Source of the DNA: Actinomycetales bacterium
Lineage (GTDB): Bacteria > Actinomycetota > Actinomycetes > Actinomycetales > Microbacteriaceae
NCBI GenBank assembly: GCA_017308515.1
Contig: JAFKEN010000012.1
Span: 1 to 64,000 of the forward strand
DNA length: 64,000 bases
Direction: 5' to 3'
Shown here: positions 7,201 to 14,899 of the stretch, piece by piece
Layout of the letters: each line of letters begins with the position of its first letter
Numbering within the stretch: position 1 is the first letter of the stretch
Program-made: the position numbers and the translations under genes
Notes under the pieces: model-generated
What the model was told of the DNA's origin: nothing
Seen by the model: the letters and a program-made list of their open reading frames with translations, nothing else
Databases searched by the model: none

Positions 7201-9885
7201 GGGGCATATCTGTCGTTGCCCGGCCTGGCGTCGAACTTCGAGCCGCGCACGCACCAGCGAGCCGCTGTCGCGCGCATGGTGTCCGAGCCCGCCGCGGGCC
7301 TGTTCCACGAGGTCGGCGCGGGCAAGACCGCGGAAATGATTATGGGCGCGATGGAGATGCGCCGGATGGGGCTCATCGGCAAGCCCGTCGTGGTCGTGCC
7401 GAATCACATGCTGGAGCAGTTCGGGCGCGAGTGGCTCCAGATCTACCCGCGCGCCCGCGTGCTCGCGGCGTCGAGCCTCGACCTCACGGCAGACAAGCGG
7501 CGGCTGTTCGTCGCCCGCGCTGCCGCGAACGAGTGGGACGCGATCATCCTCACGCAGGGGGCGTTCGCCAAGATCCCGCTGCGCGCCGAGACGCAGCAGG
7601 AGTACATCCGCGGGCAGGTAGACGACGTGCGGCGAGTGCTGGGCGAGGCGACCGGCGAGCAGCGGATGAGCGTCAAGCGCATCCAGCGGAAGCTCCTGGC
7701 GATGGAGAACAAGCTCAAGGATCGGCTCGACTCCGACCGCGACCGCGGCGTCTGCTTCGAGGACACCGGCATTGATTACGTCATCGTCGACGAGATGCAT
7801 ATGTACAAGAATCTCGCCACCGAGTCGAACATCAGGGACGCGGCCATCGAGGGCTCGGATCGCGCGAGCGACCTGCACATGAAGCTCGAATACCTCCGCT
7901 CCGCGGGGCGCGAGCGGGTCGTGACCGCCGCGACCGCGACGCCCATCTCGAACTCGATCACCGAAACCTATGTCATGCAGCGATACCTGCGGCCCGACGT
8001 GCTGGAGTCGGCGGGTGTCGGCGCGTTCGATGCGTGGGCGGCAACGTTCGGCGAGCTGGTCACGCAGATGGAGATCTCGCCGACCGGCAGTACCTTCCGA
8101 ATGAAGACCCGCTTCGCCCGGTTCCAGAACGGGCAGGAGCTGCTCCGGATGTGGTCGGTGTTCGCCGACGTGAAGACCGCTGAAGACCTCGACCTGCCCG
8201 TGCCCGCGCTCGTGCAGCGCGACGACGGCAGCCGCGCGCCCTCCACCGTGCCGGTGCAGCCGACCGTCGAGCTGGAACAGTACGTCGCATCCCTCGCCGA
8301 GCGCGCCGAGAAGGTCGCCACCCGCCAGGTGCGGCCCGACGAAGACAACATGCTCCTGATCGCCACCGACGGACGCAAGGCCGCGCTCGACATCCGCATG
8401 GTCATCTCCCGCGACCCGTCCGGGCCGAGCAAGGTCGACGTCGCCGCCGACGCGATCCACCGCATCTGGGAGCGCACCCGCGACAACGAGTACCTCGACA
8501 CGGTGACCGGGCAACCCTCCACGGTGCGCGGGTCGCTCCAGCTCGTGTTCTCCGATATCGGCACCCCGAACCAGGACAGGTGGAACGCCTACGACGAGCT
8601 GCGGCAGCAGCTCGTGCAGCGCGGCATCACCGCCGAGCAGGTCAGATACATGCACGAGGCGAAGACCGACGTGGAGAAGGCCCGCCTGTTCGCCGCCGCC
8701 CGTGCCGGCCACGTCGCCGTGCTCCTCGGATCGACGGAGAAGATGGGCGTCGGCACCAACGTCCAGGCCCGCGCCATCGCACTGCACCACCTGGACTGCC
8801 CGTGGCGACCCTCCGACATCGCCCAGCGCGACGGTCGCATCATGCGGCAGGGCAACCAGAACGAGGAAGTGGCGATCGTCCGCTACGTCACCGAGCGATC
8901 CTTCGACTCCTACATGTGGCAGACCGTCGAGCGGAAGGCCGCGTCGTTCGCGCAGCTCCTGCGCGGCAAGATCAACGCCCGAGAGATCGAGGAGATCGAC
9001 ACCTCCGCGCTGTCCGCAGCAGAGGCCAAGGCAATCGCCTCCGGCAATCCGCTCCTGCTGGAGCACTCCGTCATCCTGAACGAGGTGAACCGGCTGCGCC
9101 GCCTCCAGCGCGCGCACGAGCGCAACGAGGACATGCTCGTCCACACCGGAAACCGCGCCCGGTCAGCCGCCGAGCGCGCCGCCGCGGACATTCGCGGGCT
9201 GGAAGCCGCTGCCCCACGGATGATCGACACGAGCGGCGACAGGTTCCGCATCACACTCGGCACGCGCGACTACGACTCCCGCTCCGAAGCCGCCCACGCC
9301 CTCGCCGCATGGATGGGCGACTCCGGGCTGAAGTGGCTGCCGCGGTACGGGCACAAGGACTTCGGGATCATCGGCCGCATCTCAGGCTTCGACATCCACG
9401 TCGAGGCCCGCTCCGGGCTCGCCGCCCTCGATGTGACCCTCTCCCTGCCCGAGGTGCCCCGCTCGGGATTCACGCTGCCGAAGGAGTCATTCCTTGAAGC
9501 CAGGCTCGGGCTCGTGCAGCGCATCGAGAACCGCGTCAGCGGCATCCCCTCCCTTCTCGACCAGGCCCGCGAAGACCTGGAAGAAGCCGAGCAGACCGTC
9601 GCCGACACCCAGCAGCGCCTCGGCCAGCCCTTCCGCCACGCACAGACCCTCGCCGACGCCGAGGAAGACCTCGCCCGCGTCGAGTCCCAGCTCGCCGCGA
9701 TGCAGGACGAACCGGCACCCGAGCCCGCCGCGCCAGAGTCCGAGCGCGTCGAGCTGACCATCGAAGCAGTGCGCGCCTACGAACCGAACCTCGGGTCGCG
9801 GGAGGGTGCGGGTCGTGAGCCCGCGACCCCGTTCGTCCCCGTGACGCCTCCGGCCGCGCCGCCGGGCAACGCCCAGCGGCTGTAG
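4237..9885 (+). CDS. giant N6-adenine methylase / DEAD-box helicase of the integrative element
   Basis: As read from ATG 4237 the protein has 1882 residues. Residues 1-35 (PWPGQLEFDLW) use host-like codons. Residues 40-215 are low-complexity Gly/Asp/Arg/Pro and coincide with another gene in the +1 frame. The conserved part starts at RFVPASQDDLGPSGAKARY (about 218). A SAM-binding motif EPGSGSGTF is near 335 and a degenerate NPPY (GNVPFSS) near 400. The helicase module has Walker A HEVGAGKTAE near 1027, DEMH near 1185 and QRDGRIMRQGNQN near 1530. Large methylase/helicase fusions of this kind are typical of integrative and conjugative elements, and a role in element DNA processing or protection is inferred. 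No ATG occurs between 4879 and the conserved domain, so the true start is uncertain. Confidence 0.85.
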   Translation: MARQRSPKPWPGQLEFDLWGVDEPSADAALTMSREAGASNEQIRADGAVTLASDSPEPAGRPERSDGVLRGTGPGDAGASDEPRVDAGGQRPPGGDFLAEGRPADSGPEAGGGGRDVATGVDHRPEPATGSGAGGMGADPFLRREPDPLGRPDAGLPGFDALLRRAGGDGEDVGAARRIPTGARGDGAPAGVHASEPGDALRGGDDPLLPRTAVAPRFVPASQDDLGPSGAKARYRANVEAIQLIHDLNSTGRPASPDGQRVLARWSSWGAIPDVFDDLKPEWDAERAELRELLDDDEWEAAERTTINAHYTDPMIARQVWRLLDGLGFRGGAVLEPGSGSGTFIGLAPESAQMTGVEFDPLTAAISAAMYPHATVRAESFADTRLPEGHFDAAVGNVPFSSVTLHDPLHNATRQSMHNHFIIKSLRLTRPGGIVAVLTSHFTMDAQNPGARREMNELADLVGAIRLPTGAHRRAAGTEVVTDLLVFRRRPEGEQMRDDAWETVAQVPIDGVPMRINRYFDEHPEQMLGEVGVGHGMYDAATLTITTDLADLEAELAVAVDQIVFSARRAGLTMTERTAEQQARRAAFTPSAPELWDGSIVASETGGFRTVVSGSLEPLAVPKSAERELRALLRLRDGASRLLTAEAASVDDTPDIVLTRTTLRRDYLKYVGTYGALNRYTLRPTGRTNEDGEETFARIVPTPIRLLRSDPFGPLVLALEQFDDEDQSASPAAIMSHRVVVPRAEVQGVDSPADAIAVSLDRTGRIDITLVADLLGMNDREARAALGTLVFADPVTNQLTHAPEYLSGDVRVKLEAARLRAEDDPEFQVNVDALAEVLPAPLGIQDIHAKLGAVWISADVHEQFLRSTLRAPDVRVENPLPGMWEIRGGRQGLPSTSEWGTPRRPAPDIAQAVMEQRTMLVYDEEKDIDGKVRRILNPVETAAAQEKADGLQERFSEWVWEDPARAQALVDEYNRRFNSIVLRDYTDAGAYLSLPGLASNFEPRTHQRAAVARMVSEPAAGLFHEVGAGKTAEMIMGAMEMRRMGLIGKPVVVVPNHMLEQFGREWLQIYPRARVLAASSLDLTADKRRLFVARAAANEWDAIILTQGAFAKIPLRAETQQEYIRGQVDDVRRVLGEATGEQRMSVKRIQRKLLAMENKLKDRLDSDRDRGVCFEDTGIDYVIVDEMHMYKNLATESNIRDAAIEGSDRASDLHMKLEYLRSAGRERVVTAATATPISNSITETYVMQRYLRPDVLESAGVGAFDAWAATFGELVTQMEISPTGSTFRMKTRFARFQNGQELLRMWSVFADVKTAEDLDLPVPALVQRDDGSRAPSTVPVQPTVELEQYVASLAERAEKVATRQVRPDEDNMLLIATDGRKAALDIRMVISRDPSGPSKVDVAADAIHRIWERTRDNEYLDTVTGQPSTVRGSLQLVFSDIGTPNQDRWNAYDELRQQLVQRGITAEQVRYMHEAKTDVEKARLFAAARAGHVAVLLGSTEKMGVGTNVQARAIALHHLDCPWRPSDIAQRDGRIMRQGNQNEEVAIVRYVTERSFDSYMWQTVERKAASFAQLLRGKINAREIEEIDTSALSAAEAKAIASGNPLLLEHSVILNEVNRLRRLQRAHERNEDMLVHTGNRARSAAERAAADIRGLEAAAPRMIDTSGDRFRITLGTRDYDSRSEAAHALAAWMGDSGLKWLPRYGHKDFGIIGRISGFDIHVEARSGLAALDVTLSLPEVPRSGFTLPKESFLEARLGLVQRIENRVSGIPSLLDQAREDLEEAEQTVADTQQRLGQPFRHAQTLADAEEDLARVESQLAAMQDEPAPEPAAPESERVELTIEAVRAYEPNLGSREGAGREPATPFVPVTPPAAPPGNAQRL
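4355..4879 (+). CDS. 174-residue protein nested out of frame inside the helicase gene
   Basis: This reading frame is +1 relative to the helicase gene. It starts with ATG behind a weak purine stretch (GGGGCG). Its codons carry G or C in the third position almost throughout, whereas the overlapping helicase frame gives low-complexity sequence here. The product is a plausible soluble alpha-helical protein (MNKYGQMALSHW, DPMVFFEALGLEMQEQV, GETFLQKVARLTAARKQAEE, LPVEFLLELVATEPPREYM). It recalls small conserved proteins of transposons and integrative elements that begin with a KYGQMA..HW motif, but I cannot assign a function. It ends just before the conserved helicase region begins. Confidence 0.75.
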   Translation: MNKYGQMALSHWQATAPNRLADLSDPMVFFEALGLEMQEQVTNLASMLAGSDLRGETFLQKVARLTAARKQAEEVVMSQLAWITDPSLPLDQAREEWEQTRSSDENLILWADRMQDSPDSMPSSVELEEMAKMWALPVEFLLELVATEPPREYMRANQATLSEAATIRFFRELR

Positions 9886-9886
9886 C

Positions 9887-10567
9887 TCAGCGGCACTCCC
9901 GGCCGAGCCCGTCGACGATCGTGGCGGGATCGGCGATGATCTGCTCGCAGCGCAGGCAGCGCGCGCCGCGAAAGATCACCTCCGGTTCGCCGTGGATGCC
10001 GTGTTCGGGTTCGACCTCGTAGAGGTCCGCGTGTGCGGCGAACAGGCGCGGGTGGTTCTTGGCGATGGCGGCGTGGAATTGCGCGGGCGTGGTCGGCGGG
10101 TTGAGCTGACGCTCGACGAACAGGTCGATCACCGTCGAGTAGGCATCGCGGGTGAGCCGCGCGGCGAGGAACAGATCGTGGTTCGCCGCCGAGATGCCGA
10201 CGCTAGCAAGATCGTCCAGCCCGTAGTCGTCCACATCCTCGGTGACCAGGAAGCGCGCGCCCGCGGCCGCAGCATCGGCAAGGATCTGCCGATCCGCGCC
10301 CTTCGTGCCTCCGAAGCGTTCCGCACCCGTGCCGGTCGGCCCGAGCAAGACGTCGAATCGCTCCCGGACACTCGACGGCGGCAACGCCCTCGGGCGCATG
10401 TGCACCTGGGCCTCCCGCTCGGCAGCCCGGCTCCAGAAGGCGCGGAAGCCGCTCGGCACCCCGCCGACGACCAGCAGAGTCCGAGTGACGGGCTTAGCGA
10501 TGATGTTCGCGTCCAGGAGAACGCGCGTCAGCTCACTGATCACCGAAGAGGTCGTCACGGAGTTCAT
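9887..10567 (-). CDS. PIN-domain-like toxin with C-terminal CxxC
   Basis: The protein has up to 226 residues. Acidic PIN-type positions appear in VLLDANIIAKPV, GADRQILADA and TEDVDDYGLDD, as expected for a metal-dependent RNase fold. The C-terminus contains CLRCEQ and a final Cys (GRECR), suggesting a small zinc ribbon. The gene overlaps the 3' end of the HTH gene. Start candidates are ATG 10567 (35-base overlap) or GTG 10543 (11-base overlap), and the latter places the PIN motif near the N-terminus. With the HTH partner it forms a putative type II toxin-antitoxin pair that could stabilise the element. It converges on the helicase gene. Confidence 0.7.
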   Translation of the reverse strand: MNSVTTSSVISELTRVLLDANIIAKPVTRTLLVVGGVPSGFRAFWSRAAEREAQVHMRPRALPPSSVRERFDVLLGPTGTGAERFGGTKGADRQILADAAAAGARFLVTEDVDDYGLDDLASVGISAANHDLFLAARLTRDAYSTVIDLFVERQLNPPTTPAQFHAAIAKNHPRLFAAHADLYEVEPEHGIHGEPEVIFRGARCLRCEQIIADPATIVDGLGRECR

Positions 10568-10889
10568 CGCGCGTCAGCTCCACGAGGTCGCCCATCGTCT
10601 TGCGCCAGTACCGCTCGAACTCCTCGTAGGGGATGCGATTGCGATTGCCGACCTTGACCGCGCGAATCTCCCCCGCCTTGATCTTCCGCGAGATGGTAGG
10701 ACGAGACACGCCCATCGCGTCGGCGACCTGCTCGGGGGTCATCATGCGGCGCTTCGCCGTCAGCGTCACCGTCTCCCCATCGGCTGCCGCCTGCTGCACA
10801 TACGCGGCGACCTGCTCCAGCCAAGCCGGGCGTGCCCCGGCGCTGGAGCGCACATCCTCCGGGTTGATCGTCAAGCTCGTCATGGTCAT
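10533..10889 (-). CDS. HTH (excisionase-type) antitoxin partner of the PIN protein
   Basis: This 118-residue protein contains a MerR/AlpA-type helix-turn-helix around residues 48-92 (MMTPEQVADAMGVSRPTISR, KVGNRNRIPYEEFERYW). The C-terminal tail of about 25 residues is acidic and would suit toxin neutralisation. TAGGAT at 10896-10901 lies six bases before ATG 10889, a leaderless-type promoter. The stop lies inside the toxin gene, so the pair is coupled with the antitoxin first. The alternative, an element excisionase or regulator, is less likely because a separate xis sits next to the integrase. Confidence 0.75.
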   Translation of the reverse strand: MTMTSLTINPEDVRSSAGARPAWLEQVAAYVQQAAADGETVTLTAKRRMMTPEQVADAMGVSRPTISRKIKAGEIRAVKVGNRNRIPYEEFERYWRKTMGDLVELTRDELRDDLFGDQ

Positions 10890-10966
10890 GACCCCATCCT
10901 ACCTCCACCTGCACACTCTGGACAATACAAGTGTTCATACGGCATCCCCTTCTTGAGCCTTACAGT

Positions 10967-12289
10967 TCATGCGTCGATGCCCGCGAACGCCTCGTCGAGC
11001 GCGTCAGCCGCGACCTCGACGATGAGGTCGGGACGCTTCGCGTAGTGCCCTTCCGTGATGTCGGTACTGCTGTGTCCGAGCAGGTCGCGTGCGACCTCGA
11101 CGCCGGCCGTGTCCGATACCGCCGCAGCGACCGCCTTGCGGAGGCTGCGGAAGGTGAGATGCTCGGCGTCGACCCCGATAGCGAGCAGTTCCGGCTCGAA
11201 CTCGCGGCGGAACATCCTGAGCAACTCGCCGACGGCGCTGGGGTCGCGGGGACGGCCGCGCTCGGTCGTGAACAGCACGTCGTCTGGATTGCGTTGGGGG
11301 TCGGGAACGTGGCTCGCCACGAGTTCGCTCAGTACCTTCGCCGCGAACTTCGGCACGCGAACCCAACGCTTCTGCCGCTCCGCCTTGGGTGAGTCCTGGC
11401 GAAACAGGCCGCGGGACTTGGTGCGAACCATCGTCCCGCCGACCCAAACGAGCGCCTCCATCGTGAGGCTTCCATCCGGTTGTTCCACCGCCTCGAACCG
11501 CACGTCCTGGAACCGGATCGCAATCGGTTCTGCTGTCCGCTCGGAGGTGCCGAGCGTGATGAGGATGTAGTCGGCGAGCAGCTTGTAGTTGGGCCGTCGG
11601 CCCACCGGATACCGCTTCCGGTGCCGCTCGGGCCACACCTCGCGGATGAGGTGGAGGATGTACTTGACCTGCACCGCGTCGAGTTCGAAGTACACCGTGT
11701 CCGGCTCGTCCGCTCGCCTGGTCGCACGGATCGGGTTCGCCACGACGACCGCTCCGTACCGTGTGTTCTGGATCGACCCGGCAGCCGAGAAGTGTCCCTG
11801 CTGGATCGCCCAGTCGAACATGAGCGACATCACGTTCCGAACCTTGTTCGCGGTCGTCACCGACTTCTCCCGTGCGATGTCCATAAGCAGCCCATCAGCA
11901 CGGTCGGCGGTGATGTCGGCGATGGGGATGGCCCCGGCGCGCGGGATGACATGCGAGCGCACCACTGAGGCGTACCCATCGACGGTCTGCTCGCGGCGCT
12001 GGCGCAGCACCCGCGGATCATCGTCGTGGTACGCCGTCTTCAGCCACGCCCTCGCCAGCTCAGCGACAGTCATGACCTGTGCTCGTCGCGCCAGCACTCG
12101 ACCGACAGCGACATCAGCAGCTTCCTGCAACGCCGTCAGCGCCTCAGCCTCGGTCGCTCCGCTGCCGCTGGGACGACGCTCCTGCCCCTGGCCGTCATAG
12201 ACCCGCGCTCGCGCGATGACCAGTCCGCTCGGCTCGACCGTGTAAGTCACCTTGCCGAGTTCGCCGAGTGCGCGCTTCGGCCGCGCCAT
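10967..12289 (-). CDS. int: tyrosine recombinase (integrase) of the mobile element
   Basis: This 440-residue protein has an N-terminal arm-binding region, a core-binding SAM-like domain (AELARAWLKTAYHDD to VMSLMFDWAIQQG) and a catalytic domain. The first catalytic Arg is in LGTSERTAEPIAI. The HxxR box reads R381-S-L-R384, so the usual His is Arg. LGHSS has His406, and the nucleophile Tyr416 lies in HYAKR. Such enzymes recombine attP with a chromosomal attB. Its ATG shares one base with the stop of the upstream excisionase gene (TGATG). Being the last element gene before chromosomal genes, it marks the right end of the element. Confidence 0.93.
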   Translation of the reverse strand: MARPKRALGELGKVTYTVEPSGLVIARARVYDGQGQERRPSGSGATEAEALTALQEAADVAVGRVLARRAQVMTVAELARAWLKTAYHDDDPRVLRQRREQTVDGYASVVRSHVIPRAGAIPIADITADRADGLLMDIAREKSVTTANKVRNVMSLMFDWAIQQGHFSAAGSIQNTRYGAVVVANPIRATRRADEPDTVYFELDAVQVKYILHLIREVWPERHRKRYPVGRRPNYKLLADYILITLGTSERTAEPIAIRFQDVRFEAVEQPDGSLTMEALVWVGGTMVRTKSRGLFRQDSPKAERQKRWVRVPKFAAKVLSELVASHVPDPQRNPDDVLFTTERGRPRDPSAVGELLRMFRREFEPELLAIGVDAEHLTFRSLRKAVAAAVSDTAGVEVARDLLGHSSTDITEGHYAKRPDLIVEVAADALDEAFAGIDA

Positions 12290-12513
12290 CAGTCGCCCGC
12301 CCTATCCGTCGGGGCCACGATCCGCCCCGCGATGAACGCCTCGACATCCTCATCGCGGTAGCGAACGTTGTGCGACGAGAGTGCGACGAACGGCAACCCG
12401 AGACCTCGGCTGCGCGCACGCTCAGTCCGCCAGTCAGCGAGCGTCCTGATCGGGATGCCCGTGTACTCCGCAAGCTCCTGCGGAGTCCAGAGGCGGGGGC
12501 GGTCGTCGCTCAT
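12289..12513 (-). CDS. xis: excisionase-type HTH protein
   Basis: This 74-residue protein from ATG 12513 has a winged helix-turn-helix of the HTH_17/AlpA type (RLWTPQELAEYTGIPIRTLA, VRYRDEDVEAFIAGR). Such proteins bend attachment-site DNA and direct excision by the neighbouring integrase. It is directly coupled to int by a one-base overlap. Longer readings upstream to 12633 look like non-coding sequence, so the ATG at 12513 is preferred. Confidence 0.85.
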   Translation of the reverse strand: MSDDRPRLWTPQELAEYTGIPIRTLADWRTERARSRGLGLPFVALSSHNVRYRDEDVEAFIAGRIVAPTDRAGD

Positions 12514-12635
12514 ACCAATGAGGTAGGCGGCACCACCCGTCGACCTCCAGCGAACCCCGTAGGACGGCCAAGAATCGAGTAAACGGACGGGTTCTCGGAC
12601 AGTCGCAGCAGCGACCCTACCCATGCTCACCATTG

Positions 12636-12661
12636 CACTTCCCTGTGTTTGCAGGGAAGTG
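12636..12661. repeat. perfect 10-bp inverted repeat at the element end
   Basis: CACTTCCCTG and CAGGGAAGTG flank a six-base loop (TGTTTG). It lies about 120 bases upstream of xis and could be an integrase/excisionase arm or core site, or a terminator. No T-run follows. Confidence 0.6.
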
Positions 12662-12748
12662 TGAGCCTGCGGAACCCCCTCCGGTTCTCAGATCCTCAAG
12701 CCGAGCTGTACTTCGGGGTCTGACGCTCCTCGCACCACGCAGCACGGG

Positions 12749-12776
12749 CGGGCCGTCTCCTTCGGGAGGCGGCCCG
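12749..12776. terminator. GC-rich hairpin with TTCG tetraloop
   Basis: CGGGCCGTCTCC and GGAGGCGGCCCG form a 12-bp stem with one G-T pair closed by TTCG. It lies 40 bases beyond the sulP stop and could terminate that transcript. It lacks a U-tract, as is common in GC-rich actinobacteria. Confidence 0.5.
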
Positions 12777-12816
12777 TTCCGCGTTCCGGACGGACATGCC
12801 GCGGCCCGCCCCCGCC

Positions 12817-14472
12817 TCACCCCGCGATGAGCTCGCGCGCCGCCGCGATCGCCTCGGGGGTGTCCGGGTAGACCCGGCCGGCGGCGCGCAGGTGCGCGAG
12901 GGCTCCGCTGCGTTGGAAGATGCCGTGGTGCTCCGGGCGGATGCCGGAGACGAGCACCGTGATCCCCCGGCGTTCGAGCGCGCGCACCGCGTCGTCGAGC
13001 AGACGCGCACCGGTCGCGTCGATCGTCGTCACGCGGCTGAGGCGCAGGATGACGGCGTGCACGTCGGCGACCTCGGTGAGTTCGTGGAGGAAGCGGTGCG
13101 CCGCCCCGAAGAAGACCGGGCCGTCGATCCGGTAGGCGACGATGTGCTCGTCGACGAGCCGCGCCTCCTCGTCGGCGTGGTCGCCCTCCTCGAGCGGCAC
13201 GCGGTCGAGCCGGGCCGCCCGCGCGAGCTCCCGCAGCGCGAGGAGGGCAGCGGCACCGAAGCCCACCGCGACCGCGGTGATGAGGTCGACGAACACCGTG
13301 ATGGCGAAGGTCACCACGAGCACGAGCGCGTCGCCCCAGGTCGAGCGGGCGATGGCGCGCAGGGCGCCCAGGTCGATCATCCGGATCGTCGTGGCGAGCA
13401 GCACGCCCGCGAGCGCGGCGAGGGGGATGCCGGAGACGAGCGGCGCGGCGACGATCACGATCGTGCCGAGGATGAGCGCATGGCTGAGCGCGGCGAGTCG
13501 CGAGCGCGCCCCCGAGCGCACGTTGACGGCGGTGCGCGCGATCGCCGCGGTTGCGGGTACGCCGCCGAAGAAGGGCACCACGAGGTTCGCGAGGCCCTGA
13601 CCGAGGAGCTCGCGGTCGGGATCATGCCGCTCGCCGACGGTCATGCCGTCGGCGACCGTCGCGCACAGCAGGCTCTCGAGCGCGGCGAGGGCGGCGACGG
13701 CAGCGGCGGCCGGCAGCAGCTCGAGGGTGCGCGAGGGGTCGAGGAACGCGGCATCCGGGGCCGAGAACAGCGGCGGCAGCTCGCCGATCGTCGAGACCGA
13801 GAACCCTCCGAGCGCGACGACGCCCGCGGCGATCGCGACGGCGAGGAGCGAGAGCGGGATCGCGGGCACCAGGCGCGCTCCGACGAGGATCACCGCCGCC
13901 ACCCCGACGGTCACGAGCGGCGCGACCGGGTCGGGCTGCGCGACGAAGCGCCGGACCGCGTCGACCGCGAGCGGCACGACCCCCTCCTCGTCGCCCGGCG
14001 CTACGCCGAGCATGTGGGGCACCTGCTGCAGCGCGATGACGACCGCGATGCCGGCGGTGAAGCCCTCGACGACGGACAGCGGCAGGTAACGCACGACCCG
14101 GCCGATGCGGGTGACGGCGAGCACGATCAACAGCACCCCCGCCATCGCGCCGACCTGGAGGAGACCGCCGACGCCGTGCTGGTGCACGACCGGGACGAGC
14201 ACGACCGTCATCGCGCCCGTCGGGCCGGAGACCTGGAGGTTGCTGCCGCCGAACACCGCGGCGATCGCCCCGGCGAGCACCGCGGTGACGAGTCCCGCCT
14301 GTGCGCCGACCCCGGAGGCCTCGCCGAAGGCGAGCGCGAGCGGGAGGGCGACGAGCGCGACCGTCGCGCCGGCGAGCAGGTCGCGCAGCGGCGAGCGGCG
14401 CATCGCGGTGAGGTCGCGGCGACCCGGCAGCAGCCCGAGCAGGAAGCGACCGCCGCGGCGGGCGGCGCTCAC
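12817..14472 (-). CDS. SulP-family anion transporter with STAS domain
   Basis: This 551-residue protein has 10-12 membrane segments, starting with DLLAGATVALVALPLALAFG and the motif GPTGAMTVVLVP. A cytoplasmic STAS domain follows over about the last 120 residues (YRIDGPVFFGAAHRFLHEL, LRLSRVTTIDATGARLLDDA). SulP proteins move sulfate, bicarbonate or other anions across the cytoplasmic membrane. The GTG start at 14472 overlaps the stop of the ArsR-type regulator as GTGA, so the two are translated together and the regulator probably controls the transporter. The actual substrate is not visible. Confidence 0.9.
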   Translation of the reverse strand: MSAARRGGRFLLGLLPGRRDLTAMRRSPLRDLLAGATVALVALPLALAFGEASGVGAQAGLVTAVLAGAIAAVFGGSNLQVSGPTGAMTVVLVPVVHQHGVGGLLQVGAMAGVLLIVLAVTRIGRVVRYLPLSVVEGFTAGIAVVIALQQVPHMLGVAPGDEEGVVPLAVDAVRRFVAQPDPVAPLVTVGVAAVILVGARLVPAIPLSLLAVAIAAGVVALGGFSVSTIGELPPLFSAPDAAFLDPSRTLELLPAAAAVAALAALESLLCATVADGMTVGERHDPDRELLGQGLANLVVPFFGGVPATAAIARTAVNVRSGARSRLAALSHALILGTIVIVAAPLVSGIPLAALAGVLLATTIRMIDLGALRAIARSTWGDALVLVVTFAITVFVDLITAVAVGFGAAALLALRELARAARLDRVPLEEGDHADEEARLVDEHIVAYRIDGPVFFGAAHRFLHELTEVADVHAVILRLSRVTTIDATGARLLDDAVRALERRGITVLVSGIRPEHHGIFQRSGALAHLRAAGRVYPDTPEAIAAARELIAG

Positions 14473-14822
14473 GACCGGGCGGCGTCGGCCGGCTGCTCGA
14501 GCTCGGCCAGCAGGGCGCGGGAGTCGCGCAGGTCGGCCACGATCATGGCGCGGGCGACGGAGAGCAGCTGCGGCATCCCCGGGTCGCGCAGCGAGTAGTG
14601 CACGCTGCTGCCCTCGCGGCGGGTGATGACGACCCCGGCGCGGCGGAGCACCCCGAGCTGCTGGGAGACGGAGGCGAGGTCGGCGTCGAGCTCCTCGGCG
14701 AGCACGCCGACCGAGCGCTCCCCGTCGACGAGCTGCTCGAGCAGGCGGATGCGCAGCGGATGCCCGAGCGCCTTGAAGAGCTCGGCCTTCAGCTGGGCAA
14801 CCGGCAGCTCGGTGTTCAGCAT
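14469..14822 (-). CDS. ArsR-family regulator without cysteines
   Basis: This 117-residue winged-helix protein (ALGHPLRIRLLEQLVDGERS, LDADLASVSQQLGVLRRAG) belongs to the ArsR/SmtB fold. It contains no Cys, so thiol-based metal sensing as in CmtR is excluded. The gene is the first of a two-gene operon with the SulP transporter (GTGA overlap). Autoregulation and control of the transporter are inferred from this arrangement. The effector is unknown. Confidence 0.85.
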   Translation of the reverse strand: MLNTELPVAQLKAELFKALGHPLRIRLLEQLVDGERSVGVLAEELDADLASVSQQLGVLRRAGVVITRREGSSVHYSLRDPGMPQLLSVARAMIVADLRDSRALLAELEQPADAARS

Positions 14823-14899
14823 GAGTCAGTGATACTGCTGTTCAACCGATTCTGCAACTGTGGGACGCGATCGGAAGGCGGTGGGCCGGCGACGCGCCG

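Larger units (their letters stand above)
12514..12816. other. gene-free junction between mobile element and chromosome
   Basis: These 303 bases hold no credible gene. They contain a perfect inverted repeat (12636-12661) and a UUCG-capped hairpin (12749-12776). The element's attachment site should be here, because int and xis point away from it and chromosomal genes begin at 12817. No tRNA 3' end could be recognised, so the core sequence cannot be placed. Confidence 0.45.

Noticed and set aside
6121-9144. 1007-codon open frame on the minus strand
   Set aside because: It is the antisense shadow of the methylase/helicase gene; codon third positions and domains support only the plus-strand frame.
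12796-14598. 600-codon frame opposite sulP
   Set aside because: It is antisense to SulP/ArsR; charged low-complexity sequence without conserved features.
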